A stretch of DNA of 64,000 nt from Mesorhizobium sp. M1D.F.Ca.ET.043.01.1.1 (GTDB taxonomy: Bacteria; Pseudomonadota; Alphaproteobacteria; Rhizobiales; Rhizobiaceae), in contig NZ_CP034444.1 of assembly GCF_003952385.1 (NCBI RefSeq), forward strand, positions 5,841,001 to 5,905,000. Reading direction: 5' to 3'. Under the pieces are notes generated by a model. The model was not told the origin of the DNA, ran no database searches, and was given only the letters and a program-made list of their open reading frames with translations. This document shows, one piece after another, positions 17,769-28,400 of this stretch. A program made the translations under genes and the position numbers. Within the stretch, counting starts at the first letter, position 1. Every line of letters starts with the position of its first letter.

Positions 17769-20700
17769 TTACTCCGCCTTGACCTCCATCATGCCGGAGG
17801 CGGTGCGGGCCGAATATTGCGGCCGGTACATGTCCTCCACCGTCGCCGCCGGATGGGCATAGGTGCCCGGCGTCACGGCGCGCACGACATAGGCGAGCGT
17901 GATGTTGCGGTCGCCGTCGCCTTCATTGGGATTGAAGGCGGCTACGAAGCGGTCGTCGCGGAACTCCAGATGCGCGGCATCCGTCTGCGCCAGCCACGAG
18001 AAGTTCGACAATTGCGCGCTGGAAACCAGGCCCGGATTGTCGATCTCGAAGCCTGCCGGCAGCAGGTCGGTGATCAGCAGACGAGACGCCCATTTGTTCT
18101 GCTCGTAGATCTTGAGCACGACCACATAGCGTTCGTTCTGCCTGGCCTCGGTGACGTTGGCCTCGGTGCCGTCGAGCCTGTAATAGGTGCGATCGATGGT
18201 GAAGCCGTCGCCGCCGGCCGGCAGCGGGTCGACCGGCGCCGCCACCGCGGTCACAACCGCCTGCAGCGGCGTCGTGCCGGTGTTGGCGATGGTGAGCGGG
18301 CTGCCCTCGAGGTCGCTGCCGGAAACGCGGTCGGAATAGCCGCCCGAATGCGGCGCGCCGTTGACGGAAAGCGTGATGGAATCATTGCCTTCCTTCAGCG
18401 CGCGCGCCGCCAACAGCATCCAGGATTCGTCCTGCGTGCTCGTCCAGCGGGCGTCGGCGCGTTCCCTTGCCAGCAGCCTGATCAGCTGCGGCACGATGCT
18501 CGGCACCGGCTTCGATTCCGCCGCCAAAGCCAGCATCGCAGCGCCATCGCGGAGCGGCGAGCCGTAGTCGGACCGGTAGTAGTCGTATTCGGTGCCCGCC
18601 TGCGCCAGCCGCAACGCCGTCTGGAAGGTGGCTTCCGAACGCTGCGTGTCGCCATAGAGCGCCAGGCTCGCCGCCAGCTGCGCGACCGCCATCGGGCTGG
18701 TGAAGGCCTCGAGCTGCGTATCGGCATAATAGCGCAGATCGCCGATCGAGGCCTTCTTGTTGCGGGCGAGCACGTAGAGCGCGTAGGCGATCTCGCTGCC
18801 GCGATCCTGGACGTCCTGGTCGTAGCCGAGCGAGTTCTGCAGGTTGTTCAGCGCCTGGCTCATCGCCTGCGCCGGCACGTCGTATTTCTGCTCGCGCGCC
18901 CGGGTCAGGAACTCCGTCACATAGCCGTCGAGCCAGAGATCGCCGGAGCCCGGACCCCAAAGACCGAAGCTGCCGCTGGAAGCCTGGTAGCTGAGCACCT
19001 TGTAGACGGCGTCCTGGATGCGCCCGTGCAGGTCGGGATCGCTCTCCATACCGATGCTGGTGGCCATGTCGTTGACATAGAGCAGCGGCATGGCGCGGCT
19101 GGTGGTCTGCTCGGCGCAGCCATAGGGGTAATGGTCGAGGCTCATCAAAAGCGAAGGCACGTCGAAGGCCGCCGCCTGCGAGACGCCGACGCTGACCGAG
19201 GCGCCGTCGAGCACGCTTGCCGCGAGCAGCTCCCTGTCGACGCGCAGCGCGCCGCCATTGGGTTTCAGGTCGACCACCATGCGGTTGGTGACCGGAAGCT
19301 GCGCCGGGCGCACCGGCAGATAGAGCGTCTGCTCGACCTCGGTGCCGCTGTCATGCGCGAGCTTGACGGTGATCGAAGCGTCGCCCGCCGTCCGCGCGAT
19401 CAGCGGGAAGGAGAGCGACTGCCGCTTGCCCTGGGCGAGCGTCAGCTTCTCGGGCAGGGGTTTCTCGCCGGTCGAGAGATCCCCGGTCGTGGTGACCGAG
19501 AGCTTGTAGTCGCCGACGGGACCATCGGTGTCGGCGATGTCGAGGCGCATGGTCGCGGCATCGCCGGGTGCCAGGAAGCGCGGCAGGCCGGCGGTGATCA
19601 CCACCGGATCGCGCACGATGACGTCGCTCTCGGCATGGCCCACAGCCTCCTTTGTCCAGGCGACGGCCATGACGCGCACGGTGCCGTTGAACTGCGGGAT
19701 GTCGAAATCGACCCGCGTCTTGCCGTTGGCATCGAGCTCGACCGGGCCGGAGGAGAAGGCGACCAGCTTTTCGGTCGGCGGGCTGCCTTGCGACTGCATG
19801 TTGGCGCCGTCGCCGCCGGTCCTGAGCTTGCCGGTGGTGCCGAGCGAGCCGTCGATCAGGCGGCCATAGAGGTCGCGGATCTCGAGGCCCAGCATGCGCT
19901 GCCCGAAGAACCAATTTTCCGGATCGGGCGCCTTGTAGTTGGTCAGGTTGAGGATGCCGACGTCGACGGCCGCGACCATGACATAGGCGTTGCTGCCGGG
20001 TTGCGCGCCGCTGACGGCGACCGGGATCGAAAGCTGCTGGCGCGGCGCGGTCTTTTCCGGCGGCGTCAGCGTGACGGCGAGCTTCTTCGAGCCCGGATCG
20101 ACGGTCAGCCATTTGACGCCGATGGCGCGGGCCGGCATGCGCGATTGCTCGGCATCGCCCGGCCTGAACAAAGTCGCCGTGACATAGGCCCCGGCGCCCC
20201 AGTCGTCGCCGACCGGGATGTCGACGGTGCTGCCGCCGGCCGGCACCGAAGCGGTGACGGTCTTCAAGAGTTTGTCGGCGCCGATGGTGACGAGCAGTTC
20301 GCCGGCAAAATGCGGCGAGACCTTCAGCCTGGCGACTTCGCCGGCAGCGTAAGTGTCCTTGTCGAGCGCGATCTCCAGGCCGTCAGGCGTCTCGGTGGTG
20401 GTCGAGGCGACGTACCAGCCGGCGTCGAATTCGTAGCTGGTCGCCGGACCGTCGGGGTCTGCCGTCTCGACCTCGAGCCGGTAGCGGCCCCAGTCGACTG
20501 GAAGCGATACGGTCGCCTCGCCGTCGGCATTCAGGTCGATCTGGCCGTTGGCGACCGCCTTGGTGAGGTTCACCGCTTCATAGTTCCAGTAGTTGTTCGA
20601 GCGGTACCATTGGTAATTGCGCTCGACCTTGACCAGCGACCACTGGGCGCCTTTCAGCTCCTCGCGCTTGCCGTTCGGATCGACAGCGATGATGCTGAAC

Positions 20701-23255
20701 TTCGCCGTCCCGCCTTGCGGCACCTCATCGCCTTCGAAATCCGGACGGATGCCGATCATCTCCTTCTCGGGATGGACGGCGATGTCGAGCGAGCGCTCGA
20801 CGGCGCGGCCGCCGGCTTCCCGCATGCGGACAGTGACCTTGGCGTTGACCAGCTTGGTGGTCGAAGGCAACTGGTCGATCGAGACCGGGAAGGTGGCCTT
20901 GCCGTCATCGCCGACGACGGGAAGGTTGGCCAAAGGCGTCACCGTCGGCTCGGCCGACTGCTCGTCGGCGAGGCCGAAGGTGAAGCCCTTGAACCGGTCC
21001 CAGCTGCTTGTGGTCGACAGCGTCATCTCGCCTTCGAGCGCGAGGCCCGCGGCCGGCGCGCCGTAGAGGAAGCGGCCGTCGACGCTGGCATTGGCGGTCT
21101 CGCCCTGGGCGATCTCCTTCTTGTCGGCCGTCAGGTCGAACTCGATGCGATCCGGGACGAAGTCTTCGACCAGGAACATCTGGCTCGCCACCGGTGACTG
21201 CTTGGGATCGGTATAGATCGACACCGTCCAGGTGCCGCGCATGGCGTTGCCCTCGAGCGGCAGGTCGACGGCATGGCCACCAGCCGACGCGCCGTCGCTG
21301 ACGATGCGGCGGTTCTCGACGCCGTCAGGACGGGTGAAGATGAAGGTCAGCGGCAGGTTGTCGACCGCCTTGGCCGCGCCGTCGCGGGCAAGGGCCGCGA
21401 CATGGACGTCCTCGCCCGCGCGGTAGATGCCGCGCTCGGTCCAGGCATAGACGTCGAGAGCGCCGGGCGCGGCACGCCCGGCAACGCCACGGTCCGACAG
21501 ATCGAAGCCGGCACGACCCATGTCGAGGAAGACGAAGTCGTTGTCGCCCTGCTTGGCCATCAGCACGGCCGGCACCATGCCGCCTTCGCCGCGCGTCAGG
21601 CCCGGGTTGAACACTGCGTGGCCTTCGGCATCGGATGTCGCCGTGCCAAGGATCTCGTTGTTCTTGGCAAGCAGCGTCAGTTCGGCGCCGGCGATCGGCT
21701 TGGCGGAGCCGAGCGATCGGGCAAAGACGTTGAGACCGTCCTCGCCGGTATAGGTGGAGAGGCCGATGTCGGAGACGACGAACCACTGCGTGGCGCGCGA
21801 ACCATAGTCGTCGTCCTTGTCGTCGACCGGCTGGGCGGTCAGCACATAGACGCCGGGTTTGCGCTGCGGGATCGCCTCGTCCACCGGAAACGAGGTGGTG
21901 ACCTCTTTGTTGAGGTCGTTGGCGATGTCCAGCGTGCCTTCCCAGACGGGCTCGCCCATCTGGTCGGAAATGGTGGAAATGTCGTAGCCGTCGAGCTGGT
22001 GCAGGAATTGGTAGCCGGACAGAAGCTGCGCCAGCGAACGATCGCCGATGCGATAAAGCTTCATCTTGGCGGCGTTCATATTGACGGTGACGACGGGAAT
22101 GCCGCGGCGGGCGCCGGAAGGCAGCACGAAGCTGTCGCCGGTGAAGCGGGCCGACGGGGCGCGGTCCTGGACATAGATCGACAGCACGACCGGGGCGGCG
22201 ATCGTCTCGCCGATCGCCGCCGGCAGGCCGGCGCGGAAGGTCACGTCATAGTGCTGGCCGTGCTCCAGCCCCTCGACGCAGATCTGCTTGTCCTTGGCCT
22301 CGACGGCCTTGGGCGCGGCGTTGTCGACGGTGACGAACTGCGAATAGTCGACGCCGGTCTTGACCAGTGCCTCGGAAAACTGGGCGCAGATGCGCGGCGT
22401 GCTGGAATCGGCATCGACCGAGTGGTCGATGACGCGGAAACCCTTGCGCGCCTTGAGGTCGGCATAGTCGGCCTGCACGGCGGGTGAGCTCACCAGCGCC
22501 AGGCTCGCCTCATAGGCCTGGATCGCAGGCCGGAAGAGGTCGCGCTTATCGAGGCCGGCGGCAAGCAGCGCCAGCGCCTCGGCGCGGGTCTTTGCGGTGC
22601 GCACCAGCTTATACGCGTTGAAGGCGGCCGAAGTGACGTTTGCCGGCAAGGTCGAGGATTCGGAGGTATTGGAAGCCGGCTGCACGCCGAGCGTCTCGCG
22701 CGCCAGCGCCAGCCAGAGCGCACCGTCGTCGGGCAGGACGGACAGCGCCGCCTGGTATTTCTGCATGGCGAGGCGATGGTCGCCGGTCAGCGCCGCCTGC
22801 TCGGCCGCGGCCTGAAGCGCCGCCAGCCCTTCGGCCGGCTTGTCATAGGCCGGATCGGTCAGCTTGTTGCGGAACTGCTGGGCCTGGTCGACCATCCAGC
22901 CGGGAAAGAAGGTAAGTTCCGGCGGAGCGCCGATGTCGGGGTCGCCATCGACATTGGCGATCTTGCCGGCGACTGCGCCGCTGAAGGGTTTGAGCTGATT
23001 ATAGTCGGATTTGAGAAAGCACCATTTGGCCTTGGTGTTGTAGGTGAAGGCGCGGCAGGCGGGGTCGCCGAGGCATGTGGTCTTGCATTGGTCGAGGCTG
23101 ACATTCTGGTCCGACCTGAGATCGAAACCGAAATAGTCGGAATTGTCCGTCGTTACGATTCGCCGGGCTTCGGCCGCGAGTGCCGCGCTCGATGCGAGGA
23201 AGACAGGAGCGAAAAAGAGAAGGAGAAGGAAAGAGAGACCACGAGCCGCGCGCAT
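17769..23255 (-). CDS. Bacterial alpha-2-macroglobulin with N-terminal PAN/apple domain
   Basis: 1828 residues from ATG 23255 (ribosome site GGAGGG 10 bases upstream; this start begins a signal peptide ending SSAALAA). A PAN/apple-like module with several Cys pairs (CKTTCLGDPACRAF, then WCF) spans about residues 30-100. Macroglobulin-like domains follow, then the thioester motif YGCAEQTT with Cys1380 and Gln1383, and a C-terminal receptor-like domain. The intact CxEQ indicates a protease trap that covalently captures attacking proteases in the periplasm. Linkage to pbpC matches E. coli yfhM-pbpC. No lipobox is visible, so it may be soluble. Confidence 0.93.
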   Translation of the reverse strand: MRAARGLSFLLLLFFAPVFLASSAALAAEARRIVTTDNSDYFGFDLRSDQNVSLDQCKTTCLGDPACRAFTYNTKAKWCFLKSDYNQLKPFSGAVAGKIANVDGDPDIGAPPELTFFPGWMVDQAQQFRNKLTDPAYDKPAEGLAALQAAAEQAALTGDHRLAMQKYQAALSVLPDDGALWLALARETLGVQPASNTSESSTLPANVTSAAFNAYKLVRTAKTRAEALALLAAGLDKRDLFRPAIQAYEASLALVSSPAVQADYADLKARKGFRVIDHSVDADSSTPRICAQFSEALVKTGVDYSQFVTVDNAAPKAVEAKDKQICVEGLEHGQHYDVTFRAGLPAAIGETIAAPVVLSIYVQDRAPSARFTGDSFVLPSGARRGIPVVTVNMNAAKMKLYRIGDRSLAQLLSGYQFLHQLDGYDISTISDQMGEPVWEGTLDIANDLNKEVTTSFPVDEAIPQRKPGVYVLTAQPVDDKDDDYGSRATQWFVVSDIGLSTYTGEDGLNVFARSLGSAKPIAGAELTLLAKNNEILGTATSDAEGHAVFNPGLTRGEGGMVPAVLMAKQGDNDFVFLDMGRAGFDLSDRGVAGRAAPGALDVYAWTERGIYRAGEDVHVAALARDGAAKAVDNLPLTFIFTRPDGVENRRIVSDGASAGGHAVDLPLEGNAMRGTWTVSIYTDPKQSPVASQMFLVEDFVPDRIEFDLTADKKEIAQGETANASVDGRFLYGAPAAGLALEGEMTLSTTSSWDRFKGFTFGLADEQSAEPTVTPLANLPVVGDDGKATFPVSIDQLPSTTKLVNAKVTVRMREAGGRAVERSLDIAVHPEKEMIGIRPDFEGDEVPQGGTAKFSIIAVDPNGKREELKGAQWSLVKVERNYQWYRSNNYWNYEAVNLTKAVANGQIDLNADGEATVSLPVDWGRYRLEVETADPDGPATSYEFDAGWYVASTTTETPDGLEIALDKDTYAAGEVARLKVSPHFAGELLVTIGADKLLKTVTASVPAGGSTVDIPVGDDWGAGAYVTATLFRPGDAEQSRMPARAIGVKWLTVDPGSKKLAVTLTPPEKTAPRQQLSIPVAVSGAQPGSNAYVMVAAVDVGILNLTNYKAPDPENWFFGQRMLGLEIRDLYGRLIDGSLGTTGKLRTGGDGANMQSQGSPPTEKLVAFSSGPVELDANGKTRVDFDIPQFNGTVRVMAVAWTKEAVGHAESDVIVRDPVVITAGLPRFLAPGDAATMRLDIADTDGPVGDYKLSVTTTGDLSTGEKPLPEKLTLAQGKRQSLSFPLIARTAGDASITVKLAHDSGTEVEQTLYLPVRPAQLPVTNRMVVDLKPNGGALRVDRELLAASVLDGASVSVGVSQAAAFDVPSLLMSLDHYPYGCAEQTTSRAMPLLYVNDMATSIGMESDPDLHGRIQDAVYKVLSYQASSGSFGLWGPGSGDLWLDGYVTEFLTRAREQKYDVPAQAMSQALNNLQNSLGYDQDVQDRGSEIAYALYVLARNKKASIGDLRYYADTQLEAFTSPMAVAQLAASLALYGDTQRSEATFQTALRLAQAGTEYDYYRSDYGSPLRDGAAMLALAAESKPVPSIVPQLIRLLARERADARWTSTQDESWMLLAARALKEGNDSITLSVNGAPHSGGYSDRVSGSDLEGSPLTIANTGTTPLQAVVTAVAAPVDPLPAGGDGFTIDRTYYRLDGTEANVTEARQNERYVVVLKIYEQNKWASRLLITDLLPAGFEIDNPGLVSSAQLSNFSWLAQTDAAHLEFRDDRFVAAFNPNEGDGDRNITLAYVVRAVTPGTYAHPAATVEDMYRPQYSARTASGMMEVKAE

Positions 23256-23539
23256 TGCCACATCACCCTCCAGACATTGCCAGCGTCCGGGCATGATCAA
23301 GCATCAAGCGGGCTTGTCAACGCCGGAACGCTGCAGGTTTTTCAACCCGCCAACGGTTTCCAAGCCGGCCAAAGGCCGGTATTTCGACAGAACCTCTATG
23401 AGATGGATCACACATTCTTGCGAAGATGCAAAAGGTGTGAATTCCAAGCCCGGTCTATTTCAGACAATTGGATTGTGGCCCCTTTACGAGCGTTTCAGAA
23501 CTTCATTCCAATTTTAGTTTTGTCGACTAGGTTGTGTTA

Positions 23540-25468
23540 ATGCCGGCGTATGAAACGCAGATGTCAGGAGGGATCGCGCCAGGGCGCGGGCTTCCGCGCG
23601 CCCTGCTTTTCGCGCTCGCCTGCTCCGCGATGATCGCCTTCGAAGCGCGGCCGGCGGTTGCTTTCGAGATTTTCGGCATCAAGCTCTGGGGCTCGTCCAG
23701 CGACGAGGACGCCGATATCGTCGATCCGCTGCGCTATTCGGTGACCATCGATGCGCCCGACGCCGACAAGGATCTGGTCGAGAAGCTGGAGAATGCTTCG
23801 ACGCTCAAGAGCGACGAGGAGCATCCGGTTTCGGGGTCGCTCGGCCTGATGGCCAAGGCGCGCAGCGACCGGGAACAGCTCGTGGCCGCCCTTTACGCCG
23901 ACGCCCGCTACGAAGGCGTGGTCACCATCACCATCCAGGGCAAGTCCATAGACGAACTGCCGCCGGATGCCGAATTCAAGGGGCCGCAGCCCATCCCGGT
24001 GGTCGTCAGCATCGCCGCCGGGCCGAAATTCACGCTTGGCGACATCAGGCTGAAGGGCGACGCGGCCGGTCTGGCGAGCGCCGATTTCGGCTTGATCGCC
24101 GGCGGCGACGCAGGATCGGGTGCGGTGCTCAAGGCCGAAGCGGCGATCGTGCGCGCCCTCAAGGAAGAGGGCAGGCCGCTCGCCAAGGTGACGGACCGCG
24201 AGATCGTCGCCGACCATAAAAGCTCGACACTCGACGTGACGCTGACGGTGGCGGCCGGTCCGGTCGCCGGCTATGGCGACACCACGGTCGAGGGCACCGA
24301 GAAGGTCGACCGCGACTTCACCGAATACATGACCGGCTTGAAGCGGGGCCAGCAATATTCGCCGCAAGAGATTGACGATGCCCGCGATCGGCTGCTCGGG
24401 CTCGAGGTCTTCAACAGCGTGACCATCAAGGAGGGCGACAGCCTCGACACCCAGGGCAATATCCCGATCGGCGTCCAGGTGAGCGAGCGCAAGCCGCGCT
24501 TTTTCGGCATCGGCGGCACGTTTTCGAACACGGAAGGGCTGGGGCTCGAAGGCTATTGGGGCCACCGCAACCTGTTCGGCCGGGCGGAGAAGCTGCGCAT
24601 CGACGGTTCCATCAGCGGCATCGGCAGCAACAGCATTTCGGCGCTCAACTACAATGCCGGCATCATGTTCGAGAAGCCGGGCGTGCTCGGGCCGACCTCG
24701 AAGTTCTTCACCGGCATCAAGACCGTGTTCGAGCACCCCGACGCCTATGACCATTTCTCGGTCAAGGGCAATATCGGCGTGTCCTACGATCTCGACAAGA
24801 AACAGAGGGTTTCGGCGGAATTCGCGCTCGACTACTCGCGGATCACCGACGTCTTCGGCAAGCACACCTATCTGATCGCCAGCATTCCGCTGCAATATGT
24901 TTATGACAGCCGCGACAACAAGCTCAATCCGACCAGGGGTTTCCGGGCGCTCGCCTATGCCGAGCCGAGCTACGACATCCTGAACGGCGCGACCTTCCTC
25001 AAGCTGAAGGGCGAAGGCTCCGCCTATCAGTCGCTCGACACGGCGAGCAAGTTCGTGCTGGCCGAACGCGCCGTGCTCGGCTCGATCGTCGGCACCGGCT
25101 TGCAGAACGTGCCCGCCGACCGGCGTTTCTATTCCGGCGGCGGCGGCTCGGTGCGCGGCTATGCCTATCAGGGCATCGGCCCGAAGGACATCGACGGCCA
25201 GCCGATCGGCGGTCTGTCCTTCTTCGAGACGTCGATCGAGATGCGTATCGCCGTCACCGACACGATCGGCATCGTGCCCTTCGTCGATGCCGGCACGGTC
25301 TCGACGAAATCCTTCCCGGATTTCTCGGACGTCAAGGTCGGCGCCGGCGTCGGCTTGCGCTATCTTACGCCATTCGGGCCGCTGCGCATCGATGCCGCCG
25401 TGCCGCTCAACCGCGATCCGAGCGATCCGCATTTCGGCATCTATGCCGGCATCGGCCAGGCGTTCTGA
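23540..25468 (+). CDS. tamA: Outer-membrane assembly protein TamA (BamA/Omp85 family)
   Basis: About 642 residues. The start may be GTG 23534, ATG 23540 or ATG 23561; a signal peptide ends near RPAVAFEIFG. N-terminal POTRA repeats (about residues 50-300) precede a C-terminal beta-barrel (about 310-642) with the Omp85 signature region YSGGGGSVRGYAYQGIGP and a terminal aromatic strand ending GIGQAF. It inserts outer-membrane proteins such as autotransporters together with TamB, whose gene starts 2 bases after this stop. It is divergent from the alpha-2-macroglobulin gene across 280 bases without another gene. Confidence 0.92.
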   Translation: MPAYETQMSGGIAPGRGLPRALLFALACSAMIAFEARPAVAFEIFGIKLWGSSSDEDADIVDPLRYSVTIDAPDADKDLVEKLENASTLKSDEEHPVSGSLGLMAKARSDREQLVAALYADARYEGVVTITIQGKSIDELPPDAEFKGPQPIPVVVSIAAGPKFTLGDIRLKGDAAGLASADFGLIAGGDAGSGAVLKAEAAIVRALKEEGRPLAKVTDREIVADHKSSTLDVTLTVAAGPVAGYGDTTVEGTEKVDRDFTEYMTGLKRGQQYSPQEIDDARDRLLGLEVFNSVTIKEGDSLDTQGNIPIGVQVSERKPRFFGIGGTFSNTEGLGLEGYWGHRNLFGRAEKLRIDGSISGIGSNSISALNYNAGIMFEKPGVLGPTSKFFTGIKTVFEHPDAYDHFSVKGNIGVSYDLDKKQRVSAEFALDYSRITDVFGKHTYLIASIPLQYVYDSRDNKLNPTRGFRALAYAEPSYDILNGATFLKLKGEGSAYQSLDTASKFVLAERAVLGSIVGTGLQNVPADRRFYSGGGGSVRGYAYQGIGPKDIDGQPIGGLSFFETSIEMRIAVTDTIGIVPFVDAGTVSTKSFPDFSDVKVGAGVGLRYLTPFGPLRIDAAVPLNRDPSDPHFGIYAGIGQAF

Positions 25469-25470
25469 CG

Positions 25471-28400
25471 ATGAAGATATTCTGGCGCATCCTTCGCATC
25501 TGTCTTTACGCGCTGCTCCTGCTGCTCGTGCTGGCGATCGGCGCGCTCGTCGTGCTGACCGGGACCGAAGGCGGCCGGCAAAATCTTGCCGGCCTGATCT
25601 CGAACATGGCCTCGACCGACGACCGCAAGGTCACTGTCAGCGGCATTGAAGGCATATGGTCCGGCGCGTTGCGGCTGGACCATGTCGTGCTGGAGGATCG
25701 CGCCGGACCCTGGCTGGTGGCGCGGAAGGTGGCGCTCGACTGGTCGCCGACGGCGCTCCTGTCGCGCAATTTCAATGCCGATCGCATCGCCGCCGAGCGC
25801 ATCGAGCTGGCGCGGCTGCCGCAAGGCGGCCAGCAGTCTTCGCAGAGCGGCTCGACCGGCTTGCCGGTCTCGATCGACGTGAAGCAGATCGACCTGCCGG
25901 AGATCGCGCTTGGGCAGGAGCTGGCCGGCAGCGGCATTGCGGAACTAGCCGCCAAGGGCTCGCTCAAGGCCGATCCGTCGCCGCTGGCGATCGACACGGT
26001 GCTCAACGTCGCCCGCCACGACGGCAGAGAAGGCAGTGTCGACGCCAAGGTCCATTTCGCGCCGGCCGACAACAAGCTCGACCTCGATCTCAAGGCTTCG
26101 GAACCGGCCGGCGGCATCATCGCCAACCTGCTCAAGCTCCCCGATGCGCCGCCGGTCGATATCGTCGTTTCGGGAACCGGGCCGCTCGCCAATTGGAGCG
26201 GCATCGGCACCTTCGTCGTCGACCGCCAGATCGTCACCCAGCTCACCGGCCGGCATCAGCTCAGCGACAAGGGGCATTATATAGAAGCAAAGGGCGACGG
26301 CGAATTCGAGCGCTTCCTGCCGGAGAAGTTCAAGTCGCTGTTTGCCGGCAAGACGAGCTTCGACGTGGCCGGGACGGCGATCACGAGCGGCGGGGTCGAT
26401 ATCGAGCGCGCCACCATCGAGAGCGACGCGGTCCACGGCACGGCCACCGGCAATGTCGACCCGAAGGGCGCCAGCGACCTTGCCGTCGAACTCTCGGCCA
26501 AGGAAAAGCCGGTCACCATCGATGTCGGCACCAGCGCGGTGCCGATCCTGGTCGCGATCGATAAGGCGACGGCGCGCGCCTTTGGCGATGGCAAGGCGCC
26601 GATGGTCGACATCGGCACTGCGTTGGCCTCGATCGCCGTCGGCGGCACGCAGCTCAACAACGTGACGGGGGAAATCCACTCCGACGGCTTCGACGTTGAA
26701 AACCGAAGCGGTCCGGTCAGCATCAAGCTCGCCGCCGCCGGCCTGAAGACCGACGTGGCGACGCTGGCGCCGCTGGTGACGGGCAAGCTCGCCGCCGATC
26801 TCTCCGGTTCGATCAGCCGCGAGACCGTTACCGTCGACAAGGGCACGCTGCGCAGCGACGCGCTGAATGCCGCGCTGACCGCCGGCGTGTCGCTCGCCGA
26901 TCTGTCGATGACGCTGAAGATGAACGCCGACGCCGTGTCGAAGGCGCTGCCGCCGCAGATCAGCTCGCTGCTCGGCGAGCGGGTGAAATTCTCGGCCACC
27001 GCCACCCGCGATCCGGAAGGCGCGTTCGCGGCCAACGAGCTGGAACTCACGTCCGGCTCGCTTAGCGCCCGCGGCACCGCCAGCGCCCAAGGCTCGGACA
27101 TCCAGGCCAACGTCAAGGGAACGCTGGGCGATGTATCGGCGCTGTCGTCGCTGGCAGGCACGCCGCTCGCCGGCGGGATCAATTTCGCGCTGAGCGCAAG
27201 CGGACCGCGCTGGGCGCCGGACTTCTCGGTCTCGGCCGACAGCGCCAGCCTGACGGCGGCCGGCCGCACGGTGAAGGACATCAAGCTCTCGGCAAAGGGC
27301 AAGGCCGATATCGCCAACCCGTCGGCCGACGTTTCGCTGACCGGCAGCGCCGAGGAGCAGCCGCTCGACATCCGGGCCTCGCTGGTGACCGCCGACGGCA
27401 AGCGCTCGATCAGGGGGCTCAGCCTCGCGCTCGGCGACAACAAGGTTTCGGGCGATCTTGCATTCGACGATCAGCTCCTGCCGATCGGCACGCTGACGCT
27501 TGCCGTGCCGGACATCGCGCCGCTTGCGGCACTCGGTAACCAGAGCGCGACCGGCGATATCAACGGCACGATCGTCTTCGCCAAGGACGGCGCGGCGCCG
27601 AACGTCACCATCAATGCGGCAAGCACCTCGATCGCGCGCGGCGAGCTGGCGGCAAAGACGATCACCGTCGACGCGCTGATCGCCAATTACCTCAAGGGTC
27701 CGGCGATCTCGGGCACGATCAGGGCCGACAGCGTGACTTCCGGCAGCACGGTGATCAGCGGTATCGGCATCGATTTGAAGCGCGACGGCGACTGGACCAA
27801 TTTTTCCGGCGGCGCGACGGCATCGGGCATTCCGGCCACCGCAACCGGTCGCGTGAAGATCGCCGACGGCAAGACCAGCGTCGAGATCGCGTCGGGCGAA
27901 GCGACCGTGCGCGGCATCAAGGCGGCGATCGCCGAGCCTTCCAGCCTCTCGATCGCCAATGGCGTCACCAGCATCGAAAAGCTGGCGCTCAACCTCGGTG
28001 GCGGCACGGCGACGGTTTCCGGCAGCGCCGGACAGACGCTCGACCTTACCGCCAATTTCGCCAGCCTGCCGGCGGCGCTCGCCAATGATTTCGTGCCCGG
28101 CCTCGACGCAGCCGGAACGCTGGAAGGCGCGGCGCATGTCACGGGTCCTTCGTCCAGCCCCGATGTCCAGTTCAACGCCAAGCTCGCCGGCGCCGAGACC
28201 AGCCAGACCCGGCAGGCGGGGCTCGGGCCGCTCAATCTCGATGCCGCCGGCAGCTATACGCTGGCGGGCGGCGTGGCCCTCGACCACGCAAGGCTTTCGG
28301 GCGACAAGATTTCCGGCAACGCCGCCGGCACCATAAATCCGAACGGCGTCAGCGACTTTTCGCTCGATCTCACATCATCCGGACCCAGCCTGCCGTTGAC

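Noticed and set aside
17817..21197. Open frame of 1126 codons on the plus strand opposite the alpha-2-macroglobulin gene
   Set aside because: It is a shadow of the real gene: low-complexity composition, no ribosome site, no family motifs.
25945..28287. Open frame of 780 codons on the minus strand opposite tamB
   Set aside because: It mirrors tamB codons and its repetitive character, with no independent protein features.
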